NCBI RefSeq assembly: GCF_000485595.1 | Contig: NW_014577153.1 | Coordinates: forward strand, 141,419 to 205,418 | DNA from: Priapulus caudatus | Taxonomy: Eukaryota > Priapulida > Priapulimorpha > Priapulimorphida > Priapulidae | Length of the DNA: 64,000 bases | Direction of reading: 5' to 3' | Shown here: piece after piece, positions 1 through 11,289 of the stretch | How the letters are laid out: every line of letters starts with the position of its first letter | How positions within the stretch are numbered: position 1 is the first letter of the stretch | Made by a program: the position numbers and the translations under genes | The notes under the pieces: model-generated | Seen by the model: the letters and a program-made list of their open reading frames with translations, nothing else | What the model was told of the DNA's origin: nothing | Databases searched by the model: none

Positions 1-1509
1 ACGTTATTTGAGTTGACACTAAAATAGGACGCCATCGTGAATGTTATTGAGATATGATTCCGGTTCATATTATCTTTCAACTGGGGAAATTTCTTCTGGA
101 AACAATCAGGAGTATGGACCATGCGATCCTGCTGAGGGCAGATATTTAATATAGAAACCACAGGAGTGCGATCAAAAGAAATGTTCATTGCTAGTAAACA
201 GAAAGCTTGCCGTGCGCCAACTTTACAGCCTGTGCCAACACTTGTTAAATAGTATCGTTTTATTTGTGTAGTATCGCAAAAATTACGAAATAGTACGTGT
301 TTCAGCTGCTTTGCATAAGCTGTCTGTGGCCTTGCTAAGTAAATCTACCATATACGTAGAACTTCGCATGTTAACTAATCATTTGTTTGCCGGTTGGCAC
401 ATTAACTATATAGCTACAGCACTAAATATCATCGGAATTTAGAGTTAGACGCGTATCAGTGTTGTATTGTCGTAGTCTTAGAATTGTGGTGGGTTTAACA
501 GCTACGTATTTCGGTGTGTCAATGGTCTGCCAAATTACGCATAATACGTGAAATGTTGAGTATAACTGACGTTACACGATGCGGTCTTGGCCGGCATTAG
601 ATTTCCATGCATATAACCAGGATTTTTCTATGTAGGTAAATACCTCGAGATTGGATAGAAAAAAGGATTTAGATCTAGTTTCACTCTTTCGTTTATCGTT
701 TTTTAAACTGTTAAGAATTAAATAATTAACAATAAATTAAACGGTGACACATCCCTCATAACAGCGGGTTATTGTGGCCTGCCGTATTTACTTTACGCGT
801 GACTGGTTCTTTCAGAGAGGCTGAGGTAACGCTGTCTCTCATTATCTTACTAAGATTTGCGATAGACTGGAAACGACCGGACTATACACCAGTCCCCAGT
901 CGGTTGTGGAAAGATGATATAAGTTAATGAATGTAGTGATTATTACCACATATAACACGAAAAAATCGCACGACACAATCTTAATACGCTCTTGATATAT
1001 TCAATATGAGTTATTACAGCGCACGTTGGTGTTATGGCATTCGTGAAAGGATATATTTGGCACAAATTGTTAGAAAGAAATATGTGTAAAACAAGTAAAG
1101 AAAAAACTAAAATAAAAATCTCGTTAGTGTATTCTTATTCTTGCTACTCACTGTTTGCCTAACAAACAATCGCGACGTCAATACTCATACGCTCACTGAC
1201 CACGAGTTCATCTAAAACCAATGCATATATGAGCAGCCAGATATTTTTATACCTGTGCCAACCCGAGCAGTTAAAACTTACACCAACCAATATAATGACA
1301 TTGTCACGCCCTAGCTAAGCTAATCCAAAAGTTATATTTCATTATAATATTACCCTGTTGATTGCATTTTTATCGCCGAATTCTGACGCAACAAAGTAGT
1401 TATCCAAAGTGAATGCGACTTGCCAGTGAGATCTATCGCGTCTATCGCATCGATGCTCCTTCCATCCCTCCATCCGCTCATCATTCCTACGATTCATTCA
1501 TCCATTCCA

Positions 1510-2320
1510 TCCATCTACCCACCAGACATCATCCATCCATCCATCCATCCATCCATCCATTCCATCTATCCATTATTCATTCATTCATCCATCCATCCAT
1601 CCTCCATCCCTCATCCATCCATCAGCATCCATATATCTATCCATTCAACCATCCATCCGTCGTCCGTCCGTCGTCCGTCGTCGTACCTCCGTCCATCCAT
1701 TATCAAATCCATCCATCCCTCCATCCATTCCATATATCTATCGATTAACATCCATCTCCGTCGTTCGGTCCGGCGTCCATCCAATCCAATCCAATTCATT
1801 CATTTCATCCTTCCACCATGCCCTATTATCATCCATCCATCCGCCGCTGTCCGCCGTCCGTCGCCCGTCCCGTCCGCCCGCCCGTTCCATCCTCATCCAT
1901 CATCTATCACCATCCATCCATCTCCATCCCTCCCTCCATCCATCCATCCTCCATCCACATCCATCATCCATCCATCCACCATCCATCATCGCACCATCCA
2001 TCCATCATCCATCATCTATCCATCATCCATCCACCCTATCCATCCTTCATCCATCCATCCATCATCATCCAATCCATCCTCCTCCATGCCATCCATCCAA
2101 GTTCACCCATCCATTCCAATCCATCCATTCATCCATCCATTCGCATCCATTCCATCCTCCATCCTCCATCCATCCACCATCCATCCATCCATCCATCCAT
2201 ACCATCATCTCCTCCATCATCCATCCTTCCATCCATCCCATCAATCCATCATCCATCCATTCCACATCCATTCATCCTTCATCATCCATTCACCATCCAT
2301 CCATCCACCCACCCCCCCTC
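1510..2320. repeat. (CCAT)n microsatellite, imperfect
   Basis: Long run of CATC/CCAT units with CGTC and CCTC variants. It opens several artificial frames rich in His, Pro, Ser and Ile on the plus strand and in Trp, Met, Asp and Gly on the minus strand. Confidence 0.9.
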
Positions 2321-2324
2321 TCGC

Positions 2325-2810
2325 TTCCCTCCTCGTTACCCCTCTTTCCTCCTCTACGTTCCCTCCTCTTCCATGTTACTCATTTACGTCCCTTCCCTCA
2401 TACCCTTCACATTTACCTCTCGATCTCTCTCTCTCCCTCTTTTACCTTCCTCCCGCTGCCTTTCATGTCATCCTGTTCTAGAACCTGCCTCTTCCTACTC
2501 CTTATTCTTTCTCCTCTTCCTCCTCCTTTTCCCCCTTCGCCTTTTACTAGCCGTATTTTTCCCACTTTTATTTCTTCCCCTCTCCACTTCTCTTAATCCT
2601 TCTCTACTTCCTCTCCTCCTCCCCTCTACATTAAATCTATCTTCCCCGCGCCTTTTTTTTACTTCTCTTCCATCCTGCTCCACTTCCCCTCTTCCTCTTC
2701 CCCGATTTTCTACTTTCGCTTCTCCCTCTTACTATATCTTATTCCTTTTTTCTCTTCTCTTACTACCCACTTCGCATCTCCCTCTTTGTTATGTCTGTAT
2801 TGTGAAAAGG
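2325..2810. repeat. Polypyrimidine (CCTCTT-rich) tract
   Basis: Almost pure C/T on the plus strand, mirrored as a purine tract at 8400-8900 in the other arm. Its long open frames are compositional. Confidence 0.85.
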
Positions 2811-3377
2811 TTGATATGAGTTCTCAGATCAATCTTGCGAGATCTGCAGGATACTGAGATACTAGAGCTTGCCGTACGTTGTAGATGGAGACATTACAAT
2901 AAAAACCCGCCATATTTTTCGGCGTTAGCCTAAAAAAGTCTTCTTTAGTATAATGTGTCTCTGTGTAACTGGGAATTAGGCTATTTGAGGATCTTTAAAT
3001 AGGTTTCGTATTTTTCTTTAAAAAGTGCCTTGTGGCCTGTAGAATATTGGTGCGGTCCATTGTTTATACAAATATTCATATAATTATGCTCTAAATGCTG
3101 CCAATCTTAGGACAATACAAACCCTTATTCTACGCTTTCTTATTTCTTTTTATGCCCTTTATTTACCCTAATAGAGCGTATATAGCACCACCAAGAAACT
3201 TGGATTTTAGTTTGATTTATGAATTTTAACTCTGGTAACACACGAAAACAGTTCTAGTATGCATAACAGAGCTAAAAATTTCTACCGTGGTCCGTATACT
3301 TTATCTATATTTGCTCTATCATGGCTAGTTTTGATGCACATCTCGACACACTGAGTTCATAAACAACCAGTGAGAAT

Positions 3378-3405
3378 CTCTCCTCTCTCTCTCTCTCTCT
3401 CTCTC

Positions 3406-3447
<42 letters not shown>

Positions 3448-3455
3448 ATATATAT
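3378..3455. repeat. (CT)n followed by (AT)n
   Basis: CT dinucleotides, then AT dinucleotides, directly abut the 3' end of the RASD reading frame and supply its last codons (IYIYI then TAA). Confidence 0.9.
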
Positions 3456-4173
3456 GTAACCCACACATGTCGCTGTACACGTTTGGTCGGCAGGCTCGAT
3501 CGTCGACGGCGCCCTTGGCATCATTGCGGCCAAGCCGCAGTAGATGACGGAGACGGCTGAAATGCAGCGGTGGAGCGAGGTCCTCCTTCTGCACGCTGCG
3601 ATGCATCGACGGGCTCATCTCGAGCGGCAGCTTGGAGCGCCGCAGCAGCTTGTGGAACACGTCGCTCAGGTTGCAATGCGTCTTCGCCGACGCCTCGATG
3701 AGAATGAGATGCGGGTGCGCGTCGACCCACGCGTTCGTCATCTCCTTACTGACGGTGCGGTGCGACTCGCGGTCAGTCTTATTACCGACGACGATGACGG
3801 GCACGGTGCCGTGCTTCCTACGATGCAGGCTTTGCGATCGCTGAGCGCTTGCCCTCGTCGTGACGATCTCGTCATACAGGCGCGTCATTTTCGCGAACGA
3901 CTCGCAGCTGTCTATGCTGTAGACGAGAAGGAACAGGTCGCCTGCAAATAGTCGAATCGAGTCGCGATCAGAAAACCTGAGATGGTCAAAACAGGGGATG
4001 TACGGTCGGCGCTGTGTTTTACTTCGATAGTTCAACCCGCCGCAACACGACGCTTGTATATTCAGGTGAATGTAATTATGGTGGCGGGGAATGTGTGAAC
4101 GATGAACACTGATATCGTTGTCCGCTCTGGCCAAAATGCAAAACCTTGGCAAAATATGCGCTCAACACGCCAT

Positions 4174-4245
<72 letters not shown>

Positions 4246-4976
4246 ACACACACTTTGATATATCTAATTACTTCATTGTGAGGTTACATACAAGGATGTA
4301 GCCTCATAAGCAATCTCGCGCACGTCGCCTAAGCTGAGACCTTGTAAAACACGCACCCATGATGATGTCCAGTTTCTCTTTGGCGGAAAAGCAGGTGCTA
4401 CCAGGCGTGTCTACGATGTCCATCTGATACGCCGTACCCTTGATCGTGTAAGTTTTTCTGTAAAAGCCATCGACGGTGGGATAATAGTTTTCGTCATAGT
4501 GGTTCTTCAAAAATCTGCAAACGAAATAACAAAATGTAGAGAGATCGACCACGCGGTTAATGATAACCCTATAAATGACTAAAAAATGTTTTATTTACTC
4601 CTGATAACACATACAGACAAACACAGCACGTATAGATTACTATGACACCACGAGCATGTAAGGAGTGAAGAAAAACGAATTAAAACAAATTTGCGCGCGT
4701 GCGTGTGTTTCTTATAGCACATTAGCACGTTTACGCTACTATACATGACACTAAAAGCTACTATATACAACGATTATAGACTACTATTACACCTATAGAC
4801 TGCTACCACCGTCTAATGACCATTCCAGGTTTTATGACAGGATTGTATTATTTCTATATTGAGTACAATAATGAATAGACATACCTTGATGCTATCGATG
4901 TCTTGCCGACATAGGAATCTCCTAGAATGACGAGACGCCTGCTGTTCTTCCTTGGTGAGGTTACGATCAGGCCCAT
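3436..4976 (-). CDS. RASD1: Dexras/Rhes-type Ras-like small GTPase, three exons
   Basis: Spliced CDS: exon 1 4976-4885 (ATG at 4976), exon 2 4514-4357, exon 3 3941-3436, all with GT-AG introns; 251 residues. Seen: P-loop GDSYVGKT (19-26), switch I YPTV with Thr44, DTPG (66-69), NKTD (137-140) and EASAK (166-170). Past the G domain, a KLPxEMSPxxHR-like segment and a CRPNVYSDM segment match the conserved tail of the RASD (Dexras1/Rhes) family better than Ras, Rap or Di-Ras. RASD proteins are membrane-associated GTPases tied to G-protein and NO signalling. The residue at the Ras Gln61 position is Ser70, so intrinsic GTP hydrolysis is expected to be low, as in other RASD members. The last codons run into an (AT)n tract and no CAAX box is seen, so the true C-terminus may be misassembled or lie in another exon. 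Family confidence is high; RASD1 versus RASD2 orthology is unsettled. Confidence 0.85.
4163..4256. repeat. (ACGC)n(AC)n in RASD intron 2
   Basis: GCACGCAC units followed by AC units lie between exons 2 and 3. The second copy of the locus has about 470 bp at the same place. Confidence 0.9.
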
Positions 4977-5008
4977 TGATCACGGTGCGTCCTCTGTTTC
5001 TTTCTACC

Positions 5009-5011
<3 letters not shown>

Positions 5012-5041
<30 letters not shown>
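5012..5041. repeat. (CT)n just upstream of the RASD start codon
   Basis: About 14 CT units lie 36 bp upstream of the ATG at 4976, read on the minus strand as GA repeats in the presumed 5' UTR. Confidence 0.8.
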
Positions 5042-5045
<4 letters not shown>

Positions 5046-5744
5046 CAATGATGCTGCTCCTATATACCCATGCATGTTTACACATGAATTTACATGCGTA
5101 CGTTGCGCATGCCACGTGACTTTACGATAGGGCACAGCAATGTTTCACTGTTATTACGAGGTTCCCTGGCAGCAGCACAGCGGTGCATGGGTAAATTGTA
5201 TCCGTGCCCGTAGAGAGAGAGAGAAGGTAATTTGTAAAGAGGAAGAGGAGCGGTGGAGATCCTTTAGTAAGACTTCACATTGCCCTTATCATGCAATGAC
5301 GCCCACGTCATTGCATGGGCAATGCCGTAATGTGGTATGGCAACAAAGTCGGGTTGGTAGACAAGAGCGACTTCAGCAGAATGGTACTTGTGAAGAAAAC
5401 ACAATTGAAAGACGGTATAGAATAGATCATAGCATTATATTAACACGTGCAAATACGCAGTTTATATTAAAAAAAACATCCCACTAAAAGACAATAAATT
5501 ACAAATCACAAATGCACGTCGCTACTAAATATCGTGGTCATGTGGGGTACAATTATGCTAAACACGCTTAATGACATAGATGATTAAAATCGCGCTATAC
5601 GTTATTGTAACAACCGTCAGGATGTAAGCAAAATATTTCACAAACATTACTAATAAAAATTACATATAAATTGACCAGTTAATATGATATATAATGCGTT
5701 TTCGCTCGATGTGATTTCATAGTTAAATGATCGCGTACAGATGT

Positions 5745-5856
5745 TATCAGGGGTTAATAATGACAAATGTTATTATTGTCATTTCAAATTTCAAATTAAT
5801 CAAATCAAAATCAAAATTCAAGTCAATATCAAATTTTTCATTATTAACCCCTGATA
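5745..5856. mobile_element. 112-bp MITE
   Basis: Ends TATCAGGGGTTAATAATGA are perfect 19-bp inverted repeats. The interior is AT-rich with TCAAAT units. The same element appears with indels at about 14130-14250 in the second copy of the locus. Confidence 0.7.
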
Positions 5857-7504
5857 GTACGCTACCTGCATGCTATCGCGCTTCTTTACTTTAACCATGT
5901 TTACAGAGATTCGCGTTCGTGACGTCATTTATTCGACCCGACACAAAAGAGAACTAACGTGAGAAAGCTTAGCTGATTGTATTAGTCCCAAATTATTTCA
6001 ATGATAACGACCTAATTTCAGGTCAATGTCAGAATCCATTTCAGGTCATCATTGAAGTATATATATATGCCTGCCAGAGTTTGCCCGATCAATAATTAGA
6101 TTGGATATCAAAAACTGGATAATTCGCGTTGCCAATATTGCAATAGCAGCTAGGCGGTAGTCTACAGCGACCCCGCGGCAATTATTTCAATATAATATGA
6201 TATAAGTGTCAAAACGACAAGGCAACCGAGTAGAGGAAAGTAGATATGAGCAGTTCACGATAGAACAATGAGATCGAAGCAGCCTTCACTAAACAGGATG
6301 CTATTTTGTCACAAATTCCTTATAAGGCATTTCACATAGGCCTGGCGGCGCGCGCAGGGGGGGGGGGTGAGGGATTCTATCCGACTACGTCTTGAGAATC
6401 TCTAGACGAACGAAAGTAATTATTGCCGTTTTACTCAACCAGAGGCATTGTTACACATAATTTTACCGTGGTTAAATTATGTGTTACAAGGACTCTGATT
6501 GGGCAAAAGAGCCATAATTTAACCGCGGTTGAATTATTTCTACCGCAGTAAAAAATAAATATTTATGAGTACGATGGCCAACCATATGCGCCATGTGGCG
6601 CGGAAGGCTCAGCTACCGTTTCTCCTAGTTCCTGGAGAAATATTAACCGAAGAACATTTTACATGGGAGGAACATGTGAAATTATATACATGGGTCAACC
6701 AACCATAATTCGACTTTGTGCCATGAGATACCAAAGACACACAATAGAGCGTGCGTGTTTGCGTGCTGGCATTCACGTGTGCGTGTGGTGTGCGTGCGTG
6801 CAGTGCGTGTAAGTTCATTTGACACGCTCTATTTTTGAGACAGTTTGGATGTGCCTCGCGCACGTCCAGATGAAGGGACTTCATTAAATGAAAGGTTGTG
6901 TGGAGTAGGTACGCAGAGTTAAGTCAGAGGCGAGACTCGTACCGTTGACAACACAGGCACTTGGAACGTACAAAAACATGGTAAATACACACAAAATGTA
7001 TTTACTACCAAAGTCTCAATGTTTCTCTACTCTCTTTCGCCTATTATTGCCGATAACTTCCTGTAAATGCCGGACAAATGCTTCTCTGCAACACACAAGT
7101 ACACCGCACGCACGCCGCTGTGCACAAACAACAAGAATAAAGGGTTCCTTATTCCGTGCTTTTTAACCATATTTTTTATTTAAATGTTCCAAGTGCCTGT
7201 AGTCGAGTTGCCGAGTAGGGAAATTTGACTGAACGTTGCAATCGGGTATATACAAGGTTTTTTTGTGGTTTCCTGATCTTTAGACTATCCTGAACCGGAA
7301 TCCACCGGGTGCCACTTTGGCACCCTTGGGCAATTTTTATTATCAGAAAAAAATACAGATCGTATATTTTCCAATCTGAGTGCCTATAAATTAAGGGGGT
7401 AGGCATGCTAAACTTACAAGAACTTCTGTAATATTCGGTCAATCTTCAAACAGCTGGTATTGTTTTGCTCATTAAACACTCACGCACAATAACACGTGCC
7501 TGTA

Positions 7505-7690
7505 GCTCGCGCGCACGCCGCTGCGGGGGTCGAACTGTTGTGGCTTCTAGGGTGAAACGAGCAGCGTCTACGGTTTAATTAGAAATTTCCCCGGCACCTT
7601 CGCCTGTAGCTCGTGCGCACGCTGCCGCGGGGGTCGAATCATAGTGGCTTCTATGGTGAAACGGGCAGCGTCTACGGTTTAATTATGTAT
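7505..7690. repeat. ~95-bp tandem repeat, two units
   Basis: Units contain CCTGTAGCTCG, GCGGGGGTCGAA, GTGGCTTCTA, GGTGAAACG and CAGCGTCTACGGTTTAAT. The same unit recurs at 16015-16120 and 17072-17260. GGGGTCGAATC resembles a tRNA B box, but the A-box-like TAGCTCGTGCG lies too close for a normal tRNA. Confidence 0.75.
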
Positions 7691-7774
7691 GTATGTATCC
7701 TGTATGTATGTATGTGTGTTTTATAGCAGCTGTTGTATATGTTCAAGTTACTAATAAAGTCACCATCGTTCCAC

Positions 7775-8410
7775 ACCGTATCTGCGGCTGCCTGCTCTAT
7801 CCTGATTGGAGACTGAATAACGACACGCTACAATCTCTACTACAGTAAAAACCCGCGTATAAGAACCTAGTGATTAAGAACCTGTTAGGCTAAGATTTTC
7901 CATTTAGACCCCCTTGATATAAGAACCTGCTGTAGCCTAAAATTTGAAACAGGTTCTTATTTGATAAAATTCAGTTTTAAACACTTTAAAATTCATAAAT
8001 CAACTAAAACATGTTCTTGGTTGTCTATATACCTCTATTAGGTATAAAGGGCATAAAAAGAAATAAGAACGTAGAATAGGGTTTGTATTTGTCTAGATTG
8101 CAGTCATTTAGACATAATTATATGAATATTTTGTATAAACAATGGACCGCACCAATATTCTACCAGCCACAAGCACCTTTTTTTTAAAGAAAATAAGAAC
8201 CTATTTAAGATCCTAAATAGCCTAATTTTCCAGTACACACCAATTATATAAGAAACTTTTTAGGCTAACCCGGAAAAATACAGGTTCTTATACGCGGGTT
8301 TTTACTGTATTCTACATCTCTACAACTACGTCAAGCTCTAGTTCCTCAGTACCTGCTATGATCTCGCAAGATTGATCCTGAGAACTTCATATCAACCTTT
8401 TCACAATACA
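7775..8410 (+). repeat. LINE-tail-like repeat split by a nested MITE
   Basis: 7775-7840 and 8310-8410 together resemble the sequence after the LINE at 22888-23030 (CTGCGGCT, GGAGACT, CATCTCTAC, GATGATTG-like). The 7841-8309 MITE sits between the halves, so it inserted after the tail-like repeat. Confidence 0.5.
7841..8309. mobile_element. 469-bp MITE with perfect 28-bp TIRs and TA ends
   Basis: Both ends read TACAGTAAAAACCCGCGTAT inward, and the match continues through AAGAACCT (28 bp in all). A TA dinucleotide at each end fits a Tc1/mariner-type target duplication. It has no coding capacity. Inside, AAGAACCTGTTAGGCTAA-like blocks recur in both orientations. A truncated copy lies at about 2895-3227 in the other arm of the large inverted repeat. 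Confidence 0.8.
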
Positions 8411-8905
8411 ACATAGACAAAGAGGGAGATGCGAAGTGGTAGTAGGAGAAGAGAAAAAAGGAATAAGATATAGTAAGAGGGGAGCGAAAGTAGAGGAGAA
8501 TGGGGAGGAGGAGGAGGAGAGGAAGTGGAGCAGGTTGTGAAAGAGGAAGTAAAAGAAAAGGGCGTGGGGAAGATAGATTTGAATGGTAGAAGGGGAGGAG
8601 GAGAGGAAGTAGAGGAGGATTAAGAGAAGTGGAGGAGGGGAGGAAGAGAAAAGTGGGAAAAATAGGGCTAGTAAAAGGCGAAGGGGGAAAAGGAAGAGGA
8701 AGAGGAGGAGGGATAGGAGTAGGAAGAGGCAGGTTCTAGAGCAGGATGACGACCAGAAGGCAGGGGGAGGAGGTAAAAGAGAAGAGAGAGAGAGGATGAG
8801 AGGTAGATGTGAAGGGTATGAGGGGAGAGGGACGTAAAGGAGGTACATGGAAGAGGAGGGAAGCGGTAGAGGAGGAAGAGGTGGTAAACGAGGAGGGAAG
8901 GCGAG
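8400..8905. repeat. Polypurine (GGAGGA-rich) tract
   Basis: Reverse complement of the 2325-2810 tract, with AGGAGG and GAGAAG units. Confidence 0.85.
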
Positions 8906-9085
8906 AGGGGTGGGTGGGTGGATGGATGGTTGGATGGACGGATGGGTGAATGGATTAATGGAAGGATGAATGGATGGATAGATGGATGGAGGGAGGGATG
9001 GATGGATGGATAGATGGATGGATGGATGAATGAATGGATGGATGGACGGATGGAGGGATGGATGGATGGATGGAGGCATCGATCG
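8905..9085. repeat. (GGAT)n microsatellite
   Basis: GGATGGAT units with GAAT and GAGG variants. Counterpart of the CCAT array in the left arm, but several times shorter. Confidence 0.9.
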
Positions 9086-10705
9086 ATAGACCGATAGATC
9101 TTGCTGCCATAGTCCATTCACTTTGGGTATCCTACTTTGTTTTTGCGTCAGTAATTGCGGCGATAAAATCATCAAAGGGGTATTACTTATATGAAATATA
9201 ATCTTTTTGGATTATGCTTAGCTATGGTCGCTGACAATTCATTATATTTGGTTGGTGTAGTTTAACTGCTCGAGTCTAACAGGTATTACAAATATCTTGG
9301 CTGCCATATCATTGGTTTTAGCATGAACTCGTGGTCAGTGAGCGTATGAGTATGACGTCCGATTGTTTGTTACGGCAAACAGTGAGTAAGCAATGTGTGA
9401 GATAAGAATACACTAACAAGATTTTTATTTTAGTTTTTCTTTACTTGTTTTACACATATTTTCTTTCTAACAATTTGTGCCAAACTTGTGCCTTTCCAAG
9501 TGCCATAACACCAACGTGCACTGTAATAACTCCATATTGAATATATCAAGAGCGTATTAAGATTGCGTCGTGCGATTTTTTCGTGTTATATGTGGTAATA
9601 ATCACTACATTCATTAACTTAATATCATCTTTCCACAAACCGACTGGGACTGGTGTATAGTCCGGTCCTTTCCAGTCTATCGCAAATCTTAGTAAGATAA
9701 TGAGAGACAGCTTACCCTCAGCCTCTCTGAAGAACCAGTCACGCGTAAAGTAATACGGCATGGCTCACAATAACCGCCTGTTATGAGGGATGGTGTCACC
9801 GTCAATTTATTGTTAATTATTTAATTTCTTAACAGTTTAAAAACGATAAACGAAAGAGTGAAACTAGATCTAAATCCTTTTTTTTCTATCCAATCTCGGG
9901 GTATTTACCTACATAGAGAAATCCCTGGTTATATGCATGGAAATCTAATGCCGCCAAGACCGCATGTGTAACGTCAGTTATATACTCAACATTTCACGTA
10001 TTATGCGTAATTTTGGCAGACCATTGACACACCGAAATACGTAGCTGTTAAACCCACCACAATTCTAAGACTACGACAACACAACACTGATACCGTCTAA
10101 CTCTAAATTCACTATTTAATGATATTCAGTGCTGTAACTATATAGTTATGTGCCAACCGGCAAACAAATGATAGTTAACATACGAAGTTATACGTATATG
10201 GTAGATTTACTTAGCAAGGCCACAGACAGCTTATGCAAAGCAGCTGAAACACGTACTATTTAGGAATGGCTGGGTTTTTTGACAGTGTAGACGGCTGCAC
10301 CGCCGAACCGGCGCGTTTTCCTAAAACGAGGGTTTTAGTCTATAGTGTAGACGCCGCTTTGGCCACAAGGCTGTAAAGTTGGCGCACGCAGCTTTTCTGT
10401 TTACTAGTAGTGTAAACATTTCTTTTTGTCGAACTCCTGTGGTTTCTAATTAAATTTCTAGCCCTCAGCAGGATCGCATGGTCCATACTCCTGATTGTTT
10501 CCAGAAGAAATTTCCCCGTTGAATAGATAATATAGAACCGGAATCAATATCTCAATTAACATTCACGATGGCGTCCTATTTTTAGTTGTCAACTCAAATA
10601 ACGCTTTTCGGTGGATAGTTGCGCTAGAATCTGCATAACGCCAACAAAAACGCATAATTTACATCAACATTTTTTTAATGTTTCTTTTGTCTCCTTGCTC
10701 AGACG

Positions 10706-11213
10706 TGAGGCAAGTAAAGGCGACGAGCATAAAATGTAAATTAATTGTGTAGATTGTGGAAAAAACGAGAGTGACTCATTTATAAAGTGAGATGTAGAGG
10801 TAGTAGATGAACTCATGAGGTTTATTATCGTTAAAAATATCATATATCACATAAACATGTTTGTTAAACCGTCAAATGTGATTTGAAGGAGTGTGTAAAT
10901 AGAGCTAGTATCCTAGTAGCAATCGTACAGCATCGTGTTCTATGCAAACCAATCTTACTATTATGTAATCTAAATAATTATATATACTTGTACTAGTACT
11001 ATAGTCTAATTTATCACTCTTACAATCACACTTTGACGTTTAAGCAACTATGTTTTATGTATATATAATATTTTTGACTACGATAAAACCTCATGAGGAG
11101 TTTTATCTAAAGCTACTCTCATCATCTCACTTTATAAATGGTCCTCTCGTTTTTTCCACAATTCTAACACAATTAAGTTTACATTTCATGGCTCGTCGCC
11201 TTTACTTGCCTCA
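10706..11213. mobile_element. Foldback element
   Basis: 10706-10860 and 11049-11213 are inverted copies (GAGGCAAGTAAAGGCGACGA on one side, TCGTCGCCTTTACTTGCCTC on the other; ACCTCATGAGG near the inner ends). A loop of about 190 bp lies between them. No coding region was seen. Confidence 0.65.
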
Positions 11214-11289
11214 AGTGCATACGGCCCCCTCTTATAGTCACAGTTCGTTTGGCTGTGACGGCACAGCCTCTGCGATGTATACGGCGATG

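Larger units (their letters stand above)
1..3227. repeat. Left arm of a large inverted repeat
   Basis: Reads as the reverse complement of 7989-10603. Position 1 pairs with 10603, and ATGAATTTTA near 3218 pairs with 7989. The arm probably extends left of the window. It contains the CCAT array, a polypyrimidine block and part of the 469-bp MITE. Indels relative to the other arm are frequent. No host gene is visible; reading frames rich in IHPS are only the translated CCAT repeat. Confidence 0.85.
7989..10603. repeat. Right arm of the large inverted repeat
   Basis: Reverse-complement partner of 1-3227, in the order MITE, polypurine tract, GGAT array, unique-looking DNA (9100-10200) and a GTGTAGACG-type element piece (10270-10350). 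The GGAT array here is about 180 bp, against roughly 850 bp in the left arm. Confidence 0.85.

Noticed and set aside
1413-2819. Long plus-strand frames rich in IHPS and PSPL
   Set aside because: They are direct translation of the CCAT and CCTCTT repeats, are open in several frames at once, and have no conserved domain.
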